Positions 11,500-29,209 of a stretch of DNA of 64,000 nucleotides are shown here, piece after piece. This stretch comes from Membranipora membranacea (lineage: Eukaryota > Bryozoa > Gymnolaemata > Cheilostomatida > Membraniporidae). Made by a program: the position numbers and the translations under genes. The stretch spans positions 5,828,001 through 5,892,000 of the forward strand of contig OU612067.1 of NCBI GenBank assembly GCA_914767715.1, read 5' to 3'. Under the pieces are notes generated by a model. It ran no database searches. It was not told the DNA's origin and was given only the letters and a program-made list of their open reading frames with translations. The number at the start of each line of letters is the position of its first letter. Position 1 is the stretch's first letter.

Positions 11500-14400
11500 T
11501 TATTTTTGGGTTTTATTAGATGTGTACAGACTATTAGATATTAACTTCACTGCTGGCCTTGACTCTTCACTCTGCCCACTACTCTGATCTACCTCCAGGC
11601 TACATGCTGAGCGCCTGACGTGCTCAACGGCCAACTTTGAGACATCGACATAGCCGTTAGCTTCATCTTCTCTCATCGTTGTCTCTTGTTGATCTGGATG
11701 ATCTGCTAAACTGTAATGGGATGGCGGATGTAGAGTGTCTGCACTTTGATTGGATACTGACAGCGCTGAAGACTCCAGTGCATGATACACAGGGTTAGAT
11801 GTGTTATCAGCTAAATGATACTCATTGTCAGTTTCTGCTGTATCCTCAACAATGTGGTAAAAGTCCTCTGTGATAACGCCTTGTTCACCTGTCTTGGCGT
11901 AAACATGTGCTTCTTCATTTATTGCTGTTGGAACAGTGTAACTACACTCAGATATTTCTTTGTTTGGTTTGTCATCCACATAGCAGTAATTGTCTTCTTG
12001 TAATGTATCTTCTTTATATCCATTCAGACCACCATCTAAAAGCAGATGTTTGATTGGTAAGTTGGAGAGAGTATGTAGCTTTGTCAAGAAATAGTGTACT
12101 GCTGTTATGCTGTATTGTCGGGGATCGATCTCTTAGTTAGGAGAGGCATTGTTGAAGACACAGGCTTGAGGTTGATTTGAATGGATTGCATTCATGTCTT
12201 CTCTCAAAGATTAAACAAAGTAATAAAAAAACTTGGAAGCATGGTCGAAACGGTTTGGTGAACATTGAGTATACATACCTACAGTGAAGGCATAAGCAGC
12301 ATTGTGAGCACCTCCCTCACTTCCATACTCGGGTTTCTCTAAACATGTGTTCAGTCTATAATACATTTATATTGGATCAAAACATATAATGACTACCAAC
12401 AAGGATCAACCACCAAACAAAATTAATGACCGAATCGATTTTGAAAATTCGGATTCTTCATATATCCCTTTCATTTTCGTTCTGAGATATGGAGTCAGAT
12501 GAAATTGAGCTGCAGCCAATTTTCTTGAAAATGTGCCTGCATTAATGGTAATGATCATTGTCTATGGTAATGATGTTGAACTTCCAAGTGCCATTCTGAA
12601 CGATACCAGCAAAATATTGTGTTGTTCGTTGAACTCTACTTCCTGATTGCTGAGTTTTACCTTAGCCTGTATGCTCTGATGAGAAGTAGCGAGAATACAA
12701 TAATCACTATAATCAGAAGTAGTCCCAGAACAACGCATATCGCTGTCAAACTTCTAATGGTAGATTTATCGGTCAGTGCCTCTTTATTCTCTGTCACAGT
12801 CTTGCTTTCTGTAATGCTGAGTTCAGGTCCTGTGTTTAAGGATGACAAGGACTCTGTAGTTGCAATAAACCTGATTGTAGTGCCAGGTGAGGTTATAATT
12901 TGTCCTTTTTCTAGGGATGTGGTGGGAGCAGTCGCTGCTACAAAAAATAGAACAGCCTTTAAGGTTGTGCAAGCAAAATATCAACAATGTCCACACATTT
13001 ACTCGATTGAACTGTATTCAGTAAGATAATATTTCTGACTATTACAGTGTTTAACAACGCAATTTGGGCAGTGTAGTGCGATTAACACAATAATTGCAAT
13101 TTACGTGGCCTTGGACTGATCTAATACATGCTCATGGCGCTTGGTTGGCAGAAAACAGTCCAGAGGATGTCTTCATGTTTATGTATTTTCTTCATTTATA
13201 ATTGAGCTCAATCCTTAAATTTGAGCATTTAAACAGTTGGTTTAGCAAGTTGTAAGCTTACCTTGGGTCGGTTCGATCGGTTCCACCTGGGGTGCCAACT
13301 TCACAACTACAAAGAGAACCAAATTGATTTTTCTAAAATTACTATAGCCACTTCCATAGCTGTCTATATGATATAAGCAGAGAATTCATAAAAAGATGCA
13401 ATATTTCAGAAACTATTAGCTAGCTACAGCTGCCGCAATCTTTGTGTGGCGTACAATACAGACTGAAAATAATTCAGCGTGACGGTGTGGACATTGTATA
13501 AACATAAAAGAGAGCGCTCAGATAAATGCATTGTGTACATTGTTATCAGAAAAAAAGCATCACAATCAATTTTTCCCAGTGTACATTCTGTGAATCTTTT
13601 TGGCTTTCTTCAGCAATTTGGAGTAACCTTCCCTTGCTTTAATCATTCTTTTCATCTCAGTACACTGAAACTACCTTTGTATTGAAGCAGAAATCCATGA
13701 CCCTTTTTTAGTCTCTCTGCTGCCAGTAGTATAGTTACTGAGGTCATGTCTTGACTCATCACAATATAGTTGGAAGAGGCTTTGTCAATATCACAAATCC
13801 TATCAGAATTTATTTGAATAAAATCTTGACCGCAATGCGTATCAAGCTTTCTACCAAGAAATGCAAGAGACACAACAAATGGGTATTCCTTTGGCCGAAA
13901 GTTCATTCTAATAGTTGAAGCAACCCTTCGAGTTGCTTCTTCTTCGATCAAGTATTTGGCATGACTGACTAGATAGCCGTGATCATCAGTAACATCAACA
14001 TCCCTCCTAACACCATTTCCTAATGGCAAGACTAGAGCAACTGTAAAGAAAATTTAAAACTTGATCTAGGGCCGACTGTTAGAGCACATCAGACTACTAA
14101 TCCAGTTTGGGTTGTATCAAAAAAATTGGTAGCCCATCACAGAGAGCTTTTTAAAGCAGAAAAAAGTGCTGTGATACCTGCCAATAGAAGTAGCCATAGC
14201 CTAACATGGACTGACGGGTGTCATGCATGGGAAGCAATCTAAGTTGTGGACACTGCCAACAAACAGGCTTCGCACATCCATCCATGAAACATGAAGCGGA
14301 TAGACATTGTGTGCATTTAGTAATTTTGTGGGTGAGGGAGCAAGTAGTGACAGAGTTATGAATTAAATACCATGTGTTCACTTCACGCAATCACATAGCT

Positions 14401-15462
14401 AATGAAACTCAGTGAAGTCACAAGATGGGTTGATCCGTTTTTATCACAAGATCTTCTGTGAATTTTGTAAAATAAATGGAGTAAAGTAAAACGGTCAAAA
14501 AGAGCCTGTATAGTGTTTTCTTACCTCTATAACTCATGAGTACTCTGGGATGCCCATCTTGTTGCGCAAACATTCTCGGAATATCTAGTTGCACAGTGTT
14601 GCCTGCCGAGGAGGTCATCTCATCCAACACACAAATTATAGTTTTCTCATTCTGACAGCTTACTGAAGAGCATCCGTGTATTAAATTTAGTGCAGGCTCA
14701 CAATCTCCGTCAGCTTCTTCACGGAACTGAATCCATGAGTTAGATGGGATGTCTGTTAGATTGAGTTGGCAGCTAGGGCCTGAACCTGTTTGTGAAGCTG
14801 CTGCTGACATGATTAATCCATCAGCTCCAGCTGGAGCAGACCAAGTGATACAGGCTTGTATCAGATCTAAAAATTAGAAATTTATCCATCTACTTTAAAT
14901 AGCTGATGGTATCAGATCTAGAATTAGGATGTAACCAAGGAGTCTGTAACTCCCTGATGTAACACAGACCATGTACAATGGCTGAATATGTTTTCGATAG
15001 CATATATTTATTAGAGCACAAAGTCATTTTGGGTCAAACAGGAAAATGTATCTATATCTTATAATCTCTTAATGCAGACTCTTCGATAATAATGAGGGAA
15101 GCTAGACGATGTATTAAATTCACCTAAGAGAGATTACAAAACAGCCTGGTAGGATTGTACCATGAATATTGTTGAAACTGCCAATCAGATTTAAACTGAG
15201 ATACTTAGATCAGATCAGACACCACCTACAAATTCTGCATAACAAGTTTGTTTTTTTTTTTCTTCTGATAGGGGCAAAAATGTAAGGTCGGTGTGGAGGT
15301 TATGATTCGGGCCTGCAATTCTATATATACCCAATGCTGTTGATAGAATGCAGTCACTATGAATGAAGTGCACCGTCTAAGGCTCTATGCCAAACACTCA
15401 CCTGCGTGTGTGGGTTGAGCGCAATAGACGAGAAGTGAGAATACAAATAATAACTTTTCCAT
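11500..15462 (-). CDS. Receptor copy C: six-Cys domain, CUB-like domain, TM helix, tyrosine-rich tail
   Basis: Six coding exons join in frame into 552 residues: 15462-15402, 14866-14525, 14040-13675, 12937-12661, 12355-12279 and 12035-11500. It is the closest relative of copy B. The signal peptide begins MEKLLFVFSLLVYCAQPTHA. The six-Cys domain ends PRVLMSYRG. The CUB-like exon runs from GYLVSHAKY to GFLLQYKG and keeps two cysteines (THCGQ and RICDI) that copy B lacks. A Ser/Thr stalk is followed by a helix (CVVLGLLLIIVIIVFSLLL). The juxtamembrane exon reads NTCLEKPEYG...NAAYAF. The tail carries YCYVD, YTVP, YAKT, YHIV, YHLAD, YSLAD and GYVDVSK and runs about 35 residues past GYVDVSK, further than in copy B. 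It is probably a tyrosine-phosphorylated single-pass receptor, with unknown ligand. Confidence 0.85.
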
Positions 15463-15760
15463 TGCTCTGTTTTATTCGATATTCCCTGAAGATGCTGTGG
15501 ATCTGTATGAAGGCTCCACAAATCCAAATCTATGCAAGTAGAAAATTTGATAAAACTGAACATGGACACCTTGATATTAGCACTAGAGTTAAGTTAAGCA
15601 AGTTTGGTTAGCTGATGTTGGAGCCTAGACACAAATAATTTTCTCCTCTAGGGTAATCTAAAAATAGGATCTTAGAATTTATTACCATAAGTGTACCACT
15701 AATCTTGTATCAGAGGCGGGAGAGAGAGAAACGCCTGCTGAGGGCTAGAACAATTATTCA

Positions 15761-15870
15761 TGATAGCTCCCCAGTGGGAGTTGAACCCGCGACTCCTGCA
15801 GAACTAATCGCCTTGTAGTGAATGGCAAGCAAGTGCTTCTCGATAACCGCTAACCAATTGTGCCGTCTCA
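15761..15870 (-). repeat. tRNA-like SINE fragment (duplicate of 1971-2080)
   Basis: It is almost identical to the unit at 1971-2080, with the same GGTTCAACTCC B-box-like stretch on the minus strand. It was copied with the flank and is not an independent insertion. Confidence 0.5.
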
Positions 15871-16090
15871 CATTGCCACTATCCCGAAAAAATAATGAGT
15901 TGATGTCGCTAATTAGCAAGCCCGTTGTTAACTACTGGGAGTCATAGAGATTGGCTCTAGTTAAATGAGAGAGTAAAATCAGTAAGGATAAGCTTACCCT
16001 CACCTCATCGGCATCATCGTACTATGAATTACTACTTCAACTCTCTCCTCTCTCATTTGAAATTAATTACAGCCTTTTAATGGCACTTAC

Positions 16091-16140
16091 CCGAAATAGA
16101 TCCTGGATATCAATGAAAGAAGCGATCTATCATTCCACAC
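16091..16140 (-). other. Putative 5' untranslated exon of copy C
   Basis: The minus strand CTATTTCGG|GTAAGTGCCATTAAAA gives a consensus donor conserved with 2289 and 9129. It would splice to the acceptor CTTCAG just upstream of the ATATCGAA leader at about 15482. The 5' limit is unknown. Confidence 0.45.
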
Positions 16141-16857
16141 GAAATGAGTCACCTCTCACATGACACCTTTATCCTCTCCCTGACTCAGCGGGTTTAGTTT
16201 GACTTTTTACTTTGCTTCTTGTCAAACATGTCATTGGCTTAGCATGGTCACTCTACTTCTCTATATTTCTTTTATCAAACGCACATTGAATACTGAATCA
16301 CTTTACACAATGACAGCATTGCTTGGATTGCTTAGAAAAATTTGTTAGTTTGTTGGTCATGTGACACACTCTATTCACAGGCTTGAAGTGGCTAACATTT
16401 GCCTCAGCTCAAACTTCCTCGTTATAGGCTAGGTTACATAATAGATGATTCATTCTTGTCTCTTTGATAAAGCAACAGAGATGTCTTAAACTAGATCAAA
16501 CATGATCCAAATTGCTTGCGTTTAGGGTTCGAGCCGCCGCTGGCTCAACAGTGAAATGGGAATGTTCGGACAGCTGGCAAATTGGATCAAACTAGTTCTA
16601 TTATTAGATGCGGGGAAGCATATTACATGATCATCCACGTGACAAAATCGAAAATGGAACAATAAGTTCAAAAAATTGTTCGCTTGGCATTTTAAAGTTT
16701 GATAAATGTGTAGAGACACCACTGCAATCGAAGCTGTCTGCCAACTTTATTTCTCTTTGATACAATTATCCTGAGCGTTTACAGACCTAAGTGTGATAGG
16801 ATTGAGGATTGACGTCGTAGCTTTGACTTACATTTTTTGACATTTGTTAATGATTGC

Positions 16858-17960
16858 TCTTTTCATTCATGCTTGATAGCGACAAACACCGCTGAATTCC
16901 CAATCAAACTCTCAAAGTAACAATAACAAAATTTAATTATTGGTTTATCAACATGGCTCACTGGACGACACTCACTAGGCTCTCTACTTATACCTCATGG
17001 TTTTACAATTTGTGGGTGTATTAAATCAGGAACCATTGATACGATTGATACTGGCAGACACACCATGGTACATAAAATTATCAACAATTTAATCTATTAC
17101 TCCTATATTTTTCAATAGAAGGGGATAACTCAACAGGGAGCAAGCTAAATGTACACATCTTAACAGTGCACCACACAAGCATATGACTCAACAAATCACT
17201 GTAAAAATAGGAAAAGCTTATGTTTTTCTTGGCAAACAAAAACATTATTCATCATTTGTAAACAAACCAGTCACAGGTCACTCTCTCTCTCTCTCTCTCC
17301 ATAGAGCCAAAGAATACAATAATAACATATATTGTAATAGAATTGTATTTATTACACTAAATTGCTTATCTAGCCTGTCTATGCCCTATTATCAACAAGC
17401 TAGCCATGAGTCATAGATGTGTTTATGTACGTTTAAATTGTATTTTTGAAGCCTGGCAAGAAGTTCTCTTGATGACTTTGCTAGAAATTATTGGAAAGGA
17501 ATAGAAAATGCTGTAACAAGAAGATTTGTGTATTTCTATATTGTACTTATCTTCTACATTATATGCTTTCAAGTAGGAAAACATGTCTCGGGCAAAGTGT
17601 AATAGCGATGAGGTTGATTATTTTTGCTTCTTTATTTATTAGGAATTAGTGGAGTTCAATCAGTCCAGCCAGTTCAGTAGTAAACTTTAGCAAACACCGT
17701 GTAAATGGTATAGCAAATGTATCAGGTAAAATGGCAAATTGTTAGAGGGAAGAATAAACACACCTTCATTCTGTCTCTTGAAGGGTGCAGTTTGTCACAT
17801 AAAGTGAGTGTTATATATAACAGATACAACAATATATATAAGAGGTATTCTCAATTCTACAAATTTTATGCCATTCTAATAAAGAATATAATTTAGCAGT
17901 AGAGCAGTGGCGGCAGAGCGGCGGCAGTTCTTGAGGTATGATGAAATCATGGTGTTTGAT
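16858..17960. other. Intergenic between copies C and D
   Basis: AT-rich sequence with a (CT)n run near 17281-17300 and no convincing gene. A minus-strand AATAAA (TTTATT near 17629-17640) lies about 320 bases after the stop of copy D and is a plausible polyadenylation signal. Confidence 0.4.
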
Positions 17961-22631
<4,671 letters not shown>

Positions 22632-24089
22632 CACACTGTAGAATACTCTCTTATTACCGCAGATTCGTGTGGCATGAGACTCTGATGACTGTTACCACAT
22701 TACATAACTAGTACACAAAACATGATGATCAAGATGTTATCACTTATATGTATGTTTCAGATTCTGTTCCTGGACTGTGGACAACCTAACCTACTTAGGT
22801 TTGTAAGTGATGCCTGCGTTGATTGATTTCGTTTAACTTCCTGATTTTGTGCGTACGTGATTTTAACTTGTACCTTCTCTCATCTATTCTGCCTACACTT
22901 TAATAAGCGCCTGCTCAATTCTTTACAAAGAGCATTTATACCCAATTGAACATTCCGAGAAAACAAAATTTGTATGAACATTGGCTCTATATAAATGAAA
23001 GAAACAGTTGATGGTCATGTAATATGTGTGAATAATTTGACTATTCAATAATACATTACTATTCACATACCTTTCTCTTGAACACAAGATCACAAGTGAA
23101 TAATAGGATTAGTGACTATTTTAGTATCTATGCTACAATCATGGGGCTCCCTGTGTGGGAAATTTCAGTCCTTGACTGTTAAAAAGATTAAATACTGTGC
23201 TCACTACATTCTATTCACACATTAAAATCCTTCGCTAGGTTTTGTCTGTTTTAATAAACCTCTATTTTAACTATTAAATGCTAAGACTATAACTATTTTA
23301 AACAACCTCATAATCATCACTCTTGCAACTTTTCGCGTCATGATTACTAGCGTACTTATCATTTTTACCTATTATTCAAAGTATATCTTTGCCACTCTGT
23401 AAGTTTTAGTTAGTTTGTGATTACAAAATAAAATCGTAGCATAGTTAAAAAAACAAAATATTTTATGCCCAGCTACCAGTAGAAGTAGACTTGTTATAAA
23501 CAGACTTTTCGACTGGCAGGTTGTCGTTAGGCTTTACTCATTCATCCCAACAAGAGCCAATTAAAGCTATCATGACGAGGTAAATTTTCCGACACCTGCA
23601 CGCAAAGCTGTCTTCAATTTCTTCGGAGAAAAATAGAGCAATCATCTATGTTAAAACTGTTATCTGCACGACAATAGATCGACCGGGATCATTTCATGGG
23701 AGTAAAGTTTGACAGATCACAATGAAAATCATAAAACTGAACCCGAATCTGAAAAACTGAGCCAGCATTGGGCATAATTTTGAATTAAATAAGAGAGATT
23801 TTCTCTACCTTGAGTTGTTGACAGATTGCCGTTTCCTTGGTGTGTGAAGTTGGAGGGGAATGTTTCTCATTTACCAATGATGCCTTTTTGTAGGTTATGG
23901 GTCAAATAATCGCTACATATGGAGGAGACTTAAATCAATTACAACAATATTGCTACCCAAACTTCCTTTAGTTGAAATGGCATCATGCAAATAAATTTAT
24001 TCAGTTGTCATCATAGAGTTATTATATACTCTAGAGTGGACAATGTGTACAAAAATAACATCAGTTTTTGTCCTACTTAATTATTGCGA
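22632..24089. other. 5' flank of receptor copy D
   Basis: No gene is seen. It holds a block similar to 9186-9600 (listed separately) and, near 23010-23080, short repeats of the GTATTGTGAATA type. Confidence 0.4.
23150..23545. repeat. Conserved 5'-flank block shared with copy B (right)
   Basis: This is the partner of 9186-9600, in direct orientation. It begins about 520 bases upstream of the copy D start codon, which makes it a candidate shared regulatory region or promoter-proximal relic. Confidence 0.6.
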
Positions 24090-24440
24090 AATCCATGACA
24101 CAGCGCAATCTGGTTGTGCATGGCTAGTGCCTGTAACATATAACTTATCATTGAGAATATACGTATTGAGTATGGAAATTTAGATTTTTAGAGCGCTTAG
24201 AGCCATTTATTCGGAAAAAATTTTATGTGACACTATGTGGATCACTTGCAGGTATTCTCACTTTCAATTCTATGACGCAACAAAATCTGGTTGTGCGTGG
24301 ATAGTGCATGAATCATTGACTTTATCATTGGAAATATTAGAATTTGACATACAAATTTAGTTGATGGAACACTTATAGCCATTTTTTCAGAGAATCTCAC
24401 ATGTAGCACCATTTACATCACCTGCAGGTATTTTCTCTTC
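24090..24440. repeat. Imperfect tandem duplication, period about 177 bases
   Basis: ATCTGGTTGTGCRTGG recurs at 24108 and 24285. The two arms share ATGACRC, TTATCATTG, TTTAG and TCACYTGCAGGTATT in the same order. It is diverged and noncoding. Confidence 0.6.
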
Positions 24441-24607
24441 CAGTCAGTATAAAAAATTTCTTATTCTCTGGTTGTTGATCTCTTGCTACAGCTAGCATCA
24501 GATCCGTCATAATAAAATTCAAACAATAAATGGTAGAACATGGAGAAACACATAAACCCTATCAAGCCGCCCGGCGCATCGCTACCCGCCTTTTGCAATA
24601 GTTCTCA

Positions 24608-24635
24608 GCCACCACAGAGGGGAGAATCTTGTTCT
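24608..24635. repeat. Solitary end of the 8891-9062 MITE family
   Basis: GCCACCACAGAGGGGAGAAT followed by CTTGTTCT matches the right terminus of the MITE at 8891-9062. I could not delimit the other end. Confidence 0.5.
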
Positions 24636-25989
24636 ATTAATACGGTACTGCAAACACATGAGATGTTTAGATTGGTTTGAGATTATCGTAGGGAGCAGCC
24701 ATAATATGTGAATAGTTTGTGTCACTTGAATTATCACAACATTATGTAATTTGTTTCCAGCGCTTTACGGTCACTTACAGTGATTTAAATTCATAAGAGT
24801 TTATGATGCGCTTGGCATCAGGATCATGACTTCAAATCATTCACCATTCGTGAGAGTTATAACAAAATAAATGATGCTCATAACAGCATTATAAGATTTA
24901 ATAATTAAGGTTATTCGGAAATTAGTAGAATGCCTTAATTTGGACATTCCCGCTCTGTTGAGAAAGGGTACTTGTAAAAATAACTAAAAAATGACAAAAT
25001 AAATCTTCATTGTGTTTGACACACGACAGTTCATCGTTAAATTTATATAAAGATAAAATTTATAAATGAATATTTGCGATAAAATTTTGGAGTTGAAAGT
25101 AATGGGGATAGGGAGACGAGCTTGTATCACATTTGTAACTTGTTATATTTCTTGTTCATACCTGATATTAATATGAGTGGAATAAGAGCGGGCGCAGTGC
25201 GAGTCTGTTATAATGTCTTACCTTTGTATAGTTTGATGTAATTTCATTAGACGGCTTCACAATCCCTTCAATAAGATCAGTAGGCAGCTTCTCTCAGTGC
25301 AAGTTATCCAACTGCATTCAGCATGACGTTCCCAGGATCTGAAATGCACACTGGCAGAATTAAAAAAATGTGCTAGGCGAATGTGCAGACACATTAGATA
25401 TCTTGATTTTAGCCTTAGAATGATCACAGGGAAGGAGCCATTTAACCTTTAACCTTGTTGGTGTCAAAGCAGTAATCTTATTCGTGGGTTATATAGACAT
25501 CAAAGGTTGCAAACAAAATATACTGTATTCAAAAGGCCGTTTTTATGATGTGTCAGGCGCTGTTTTCATGGCTATGCGATATTATAAATACAGCATTCAT
25601 AAAAATCTCATGCAAGTTAATGAATGTGTGTTTGATCATGATCTCGTGAGATTGAATAAGACCAGGTCTAAGTTGAAACAGTTAAAGATCTTACCTTAGT
25701 ATGCCCAGAGCTGACAGTCGAGCTAGGAGGGATTACCACAATGACAAGTAGTACTTCTCAGCTGTCCACAGCAGTATGAAATTCACAACAGTATGCCGTC
25801 CACATCGGTTGATACCAACAGATAGTTTGACCTACTTTGGGAACATTTTTATAATAAACTTTGTTGTGTGATGTCTGATGTAATGCCGGGTTTATGGAGA
25901 GATGAATTGAGGGATTGATATAAGTCCTGTTTATTAGAGAGACAGGTCAAAATTAATTTTAATGTTTTTCAAAAAATATTTTTCATCAA
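24636..25989. other. Intergenic, nothing convincing
   Basis: AT-rich. The open frame 25484-25699 shows no recognisable domain, signal or neighbouring splice context that would make it a gene. It may be decayed repeat. Confidence 0.35.
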
Positions 25990-26310
25990 CTACCTCTGAA
26001 TACCGCTTATACCTTGAATAACGTTATTACATCCACAAATTGCAAATTTCTAGGGATCCATCTGGATCAACATTTGACATTTCGGACCCAAATTGATAAA
26101 GTTTCAGCCAAATTGAATTTCCTTGTTATGATGCTTCGACATCTGTCAAAATATTTAGACCAAAAATTGATGATCAATGCCCATTATACTTTCATTTACC
26201 CCCACATTTTATATGGCCTGGAATTCTGGGGTCACGCTTCCGATGCCGCTTTGTTGCAAGTCCTAGTGTGCCAAAAAAGGCACTAAGAGTTATTTTTAAA
26301 TGACACATCG
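25990..26310 (+). mobile_element. Decayed LINE reverse transcriptase fragment
   Basis: The plus strand encodes CKFLGIHLDQHLTF, KLNFLVMMLRHL and FIYPHILYGLEFWG, the thumb region after the catalytic core of Jockey/CR1-type reverse transcriptases. It then needs a frame change to read ALRVIF. No intact upstream domain is present. Confidence 0.75.
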
Positions 26311-29209
26311 TTACTTTAACCTAAGGACCACCTACGGCCGCGATCGCCATCCCAAACGCTTTTAAGGGCTGGCTGTGGCTTGATGGCTGATACAATGATT
26401 ATAAGTCTTTTATCACCAGAACAGTCTAATACTATTACTATAGCATTTCAAGGATATTTATAATTTTTTTTAGTTTTATGACTTTCATTGCTTTCTAAAT
26501 TCTACATTAAATTAATTATTGATGTTATGTATTTATAAGCTTATTCGCCTGTCAATAGACGTCTGTTGTCAAGGCGACCACATTATTTACTAGGCGTGCA
26601 TTCATGCGAATGAAATGGCACTAAAAATTATTTTTAGCCAATAATAGAGCTATTAGCTAAGGGTCCAAAATTAACTCAAGCAGGTTTTATCACGGCCAGG
26701 TTATATTGAGTGCCTCTCCTTCAATAAATGCCTATAAATCATTTATTGATTTATTATCTTGGCCGTGTATTAACCAGCGAATAAGCTTTATATTACATAT
26801 AAATGACAATAATATTATTATTATAGGAGCTATAACCAGGGTGCTACGTTACTTAAACTATTTATATCCGTCATGGTAATTTTATCTCTACTCTCTATAT
26901 CTTTGGTGGTTGGAAAACCGATAATTGTAAGTATTTGTATCAATATGATTTTCACTCACTGTCAATGTTATTTTAATAAATACTACATTATCTGAGGCAT
27001 TTTTTAGCACTGCCCATACATTTTTAACAGGCTGCATTTTAAACTGAAAGTGACATTTCAACATCAATTACTTATGATACTGACTGCAAAAAAAAAAAAA
27101 ATAAAATGAAGCAAACAAAGAGTCAGGGCATGGATGAGGACGAGAAAGCTCCTGAAAAAATTGGAAAAGAAAAGAAGGAGCACATAAATAAAGGGTTGAC
27201 CAGACAGGAAAAAAAATTCCATTCATTGTCAGCCACACTTTGGCTCCTTCTTGAGTACAGAGTCTATCATTTGGGTGTTGCTAGGATTAATGATGTCTAT
27301 CTGCAATGAGTCATCAAAGGGCTCGCGAGATGAAAGGGTGACTTGATTGTCCCAGTTTTGTGTTCTCATCAAATGAATTTCTAATGCAGCGTGCAATCCT
27401 AGCTTTGGGTTCCGTTACAAACTGCCTCACACCATTCTCGATAGAAGGAAACTCTCTAGCTTGTAACCTCTACCCTTCACAACCTATGTGGACATAAAAG
27501 CTGCCCACATAGCATATTTAGGAACAAATGAATGGCCCTCACACAACTCGGAAAAAATGTAAGTAGAAGCTCTTGTTTGAGCACAGTACTGGAGCACAAA
27601 AGGAACACAGACTGGTCTGGTCGATAAAACTGAACCTCAATGTCTTCCCCGATGGGTGCAACAGAGTTAACTTTGGGTAATAATGTAAACCAACCAGCTC
27701 AGACTTGCAGTACTTATTGACAACTGCTGTATAAAATTTATGAACAAAAAGCGAACTGTCTAAACTGGGCCAGATATGCAGTACACTGCAAGAAACCTAG
27801 TGCTAAATTTACATACACAAAAAAATCTTCCTCCAAGACGGAGTAAAAGAAAAGGCTGGGGCATTGCAGCTATTAGACACTGAAAATAAGGTTCACTGAA
27901 AAAATCAGAGTGAATGCTGAGTAAGAGAAAATTAACCAATTAACTCACAATATCAGGCTAAATTAAAATAAATAGTCACCTAAAATTTCCACCGGGCGTG
28001 GGACGGTAGGGGGGGGGGCAAAAGTCTGGAGTCTCAGACTACCTGATATCCAAAGTTATTTACTGTATGTTAATCCGTTTCAATATCTAATCCTGAAAAT
28101 AATCAATATTATTTCTGGCGTACATATACACTCTACCCAGTAGCCACTAGTTCTGTGAAGGATCTTTAGGATGCTAATTTTGGAAATTATGTGCACATCG
28201 ACACACATAGACATAGGTAATCATTTCCCTCAAAACAATCATGCAATAAGAGCTTAAATGTTAGAACAAGCTTTTCAACCAATTGCTCATAATCATGATT
28301 TTTTATATGGCCAGTCTTTGAATTTAAATGCCAAAATTTTATGAACCAATTTGTAATTCAGGTGTCAGTGTAGAATTTCCCAGTAACCCAACATAAATAA
28401 CAACTGGATCAACTGCAACAATTTTTGTCATTCAGCTCCCATAAGTTGCTGAGAGACAACACCCACCTTGACATATTGACAGCTGTCTTTGTGTTATTGG
28501 TATCAATATAAGGTTCTTGAGGCGGTCTTTGTATCCGTGCATGTAGTTAGGACTGCGAGGTCTTTATTTCGGCTATGTCGCCCTATTTTCTGCTGGGCGA
28601 TCTTCAAAACGACAGAGGTACCTGTGGCCACTTGTTGGTACAGAGCTTATCACAACTCGATCTTCATTGTTATGACTGGATCAACCTAAAACATAACGTC
28701 GAAAATAAATTACAATATGTTAGCGTACTTCACCCTCCCTCTACTTCTATTGGGCTTCTGTCACAACATGAAATCGAGTGAAAAAATTTGGATGGTTCAC
28801 ATTTTTTGCACAGTTCATTACCGAATTTTCCATATATAAAAATCATTGCCAGATTTGACAATGATGTTTTATGTCAAATCATTATAGTCTTTGAAAGGAT
28901 ATGCGATCAACTCACCCAGCAACAGAGTAGTGGGTGATGTCTTTGCTACTCAGTAATTGCACTGCCTACTTCTTTCATCTGAGGAGTTTCTTGGTTCTTT
29001 TGGGTCACGCAGCATGACGCGGTACAAAACTCAAAATGGTTGCTGACTCTTAGCTGAGTAACACATCAGGTTAGAGAGGTTCCAAGACATCGCTGTAATA
29101 ATGGTAAAGCACAGCAGTTCCAACAATAGATGTTAAACAGCAGCTTGTTTAGTCAATCGTGGAATTTCAATAGCAGCCATGGATCCTGAATGTTCTAGAA
29201 ATAGAAAAA
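26311..29209. other. Intergenic with simple repeats
   Basis: It contains a poly-A run at about 27088-27101 and a poly-G run near 28010. The open frame 27106-27309 is Lys/Glu-rich and not recognisable. Open frames near 28489-28781 overlap each other in different frames and lack features. No host gene is supported. Confidence 0.35.

Larger units (their letters stand above)
14880..16857. repeat. Segmental duplication, right copy (5' flank of copy C)
   Basis: This matches 806-3045 in the same orientation, lacks the MITE present there, and has about 100 extra bases near 15605-15710. It contains the intact signal-peptide exon of copy C. The match ends sharply at GATTGC (16857), where the sequences become unrelated. 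Confidence 0.85.

Noticed and set aside
1971-15870. Genuine tRNA genes at tRNA-like sequences (1971-2080, 5345-5405, 8301-8360, 15761-15870)
   Set aside because: They have A- and B-box-like words but no convincing full cloverleaf and extended SINE bodies, or they are copied with a duplicated flank.
25484-25699. Possible small gene (71 codons)
   Set aside because: No recognisable domain, signal or conserved context; the surroundings are repeat-derived.
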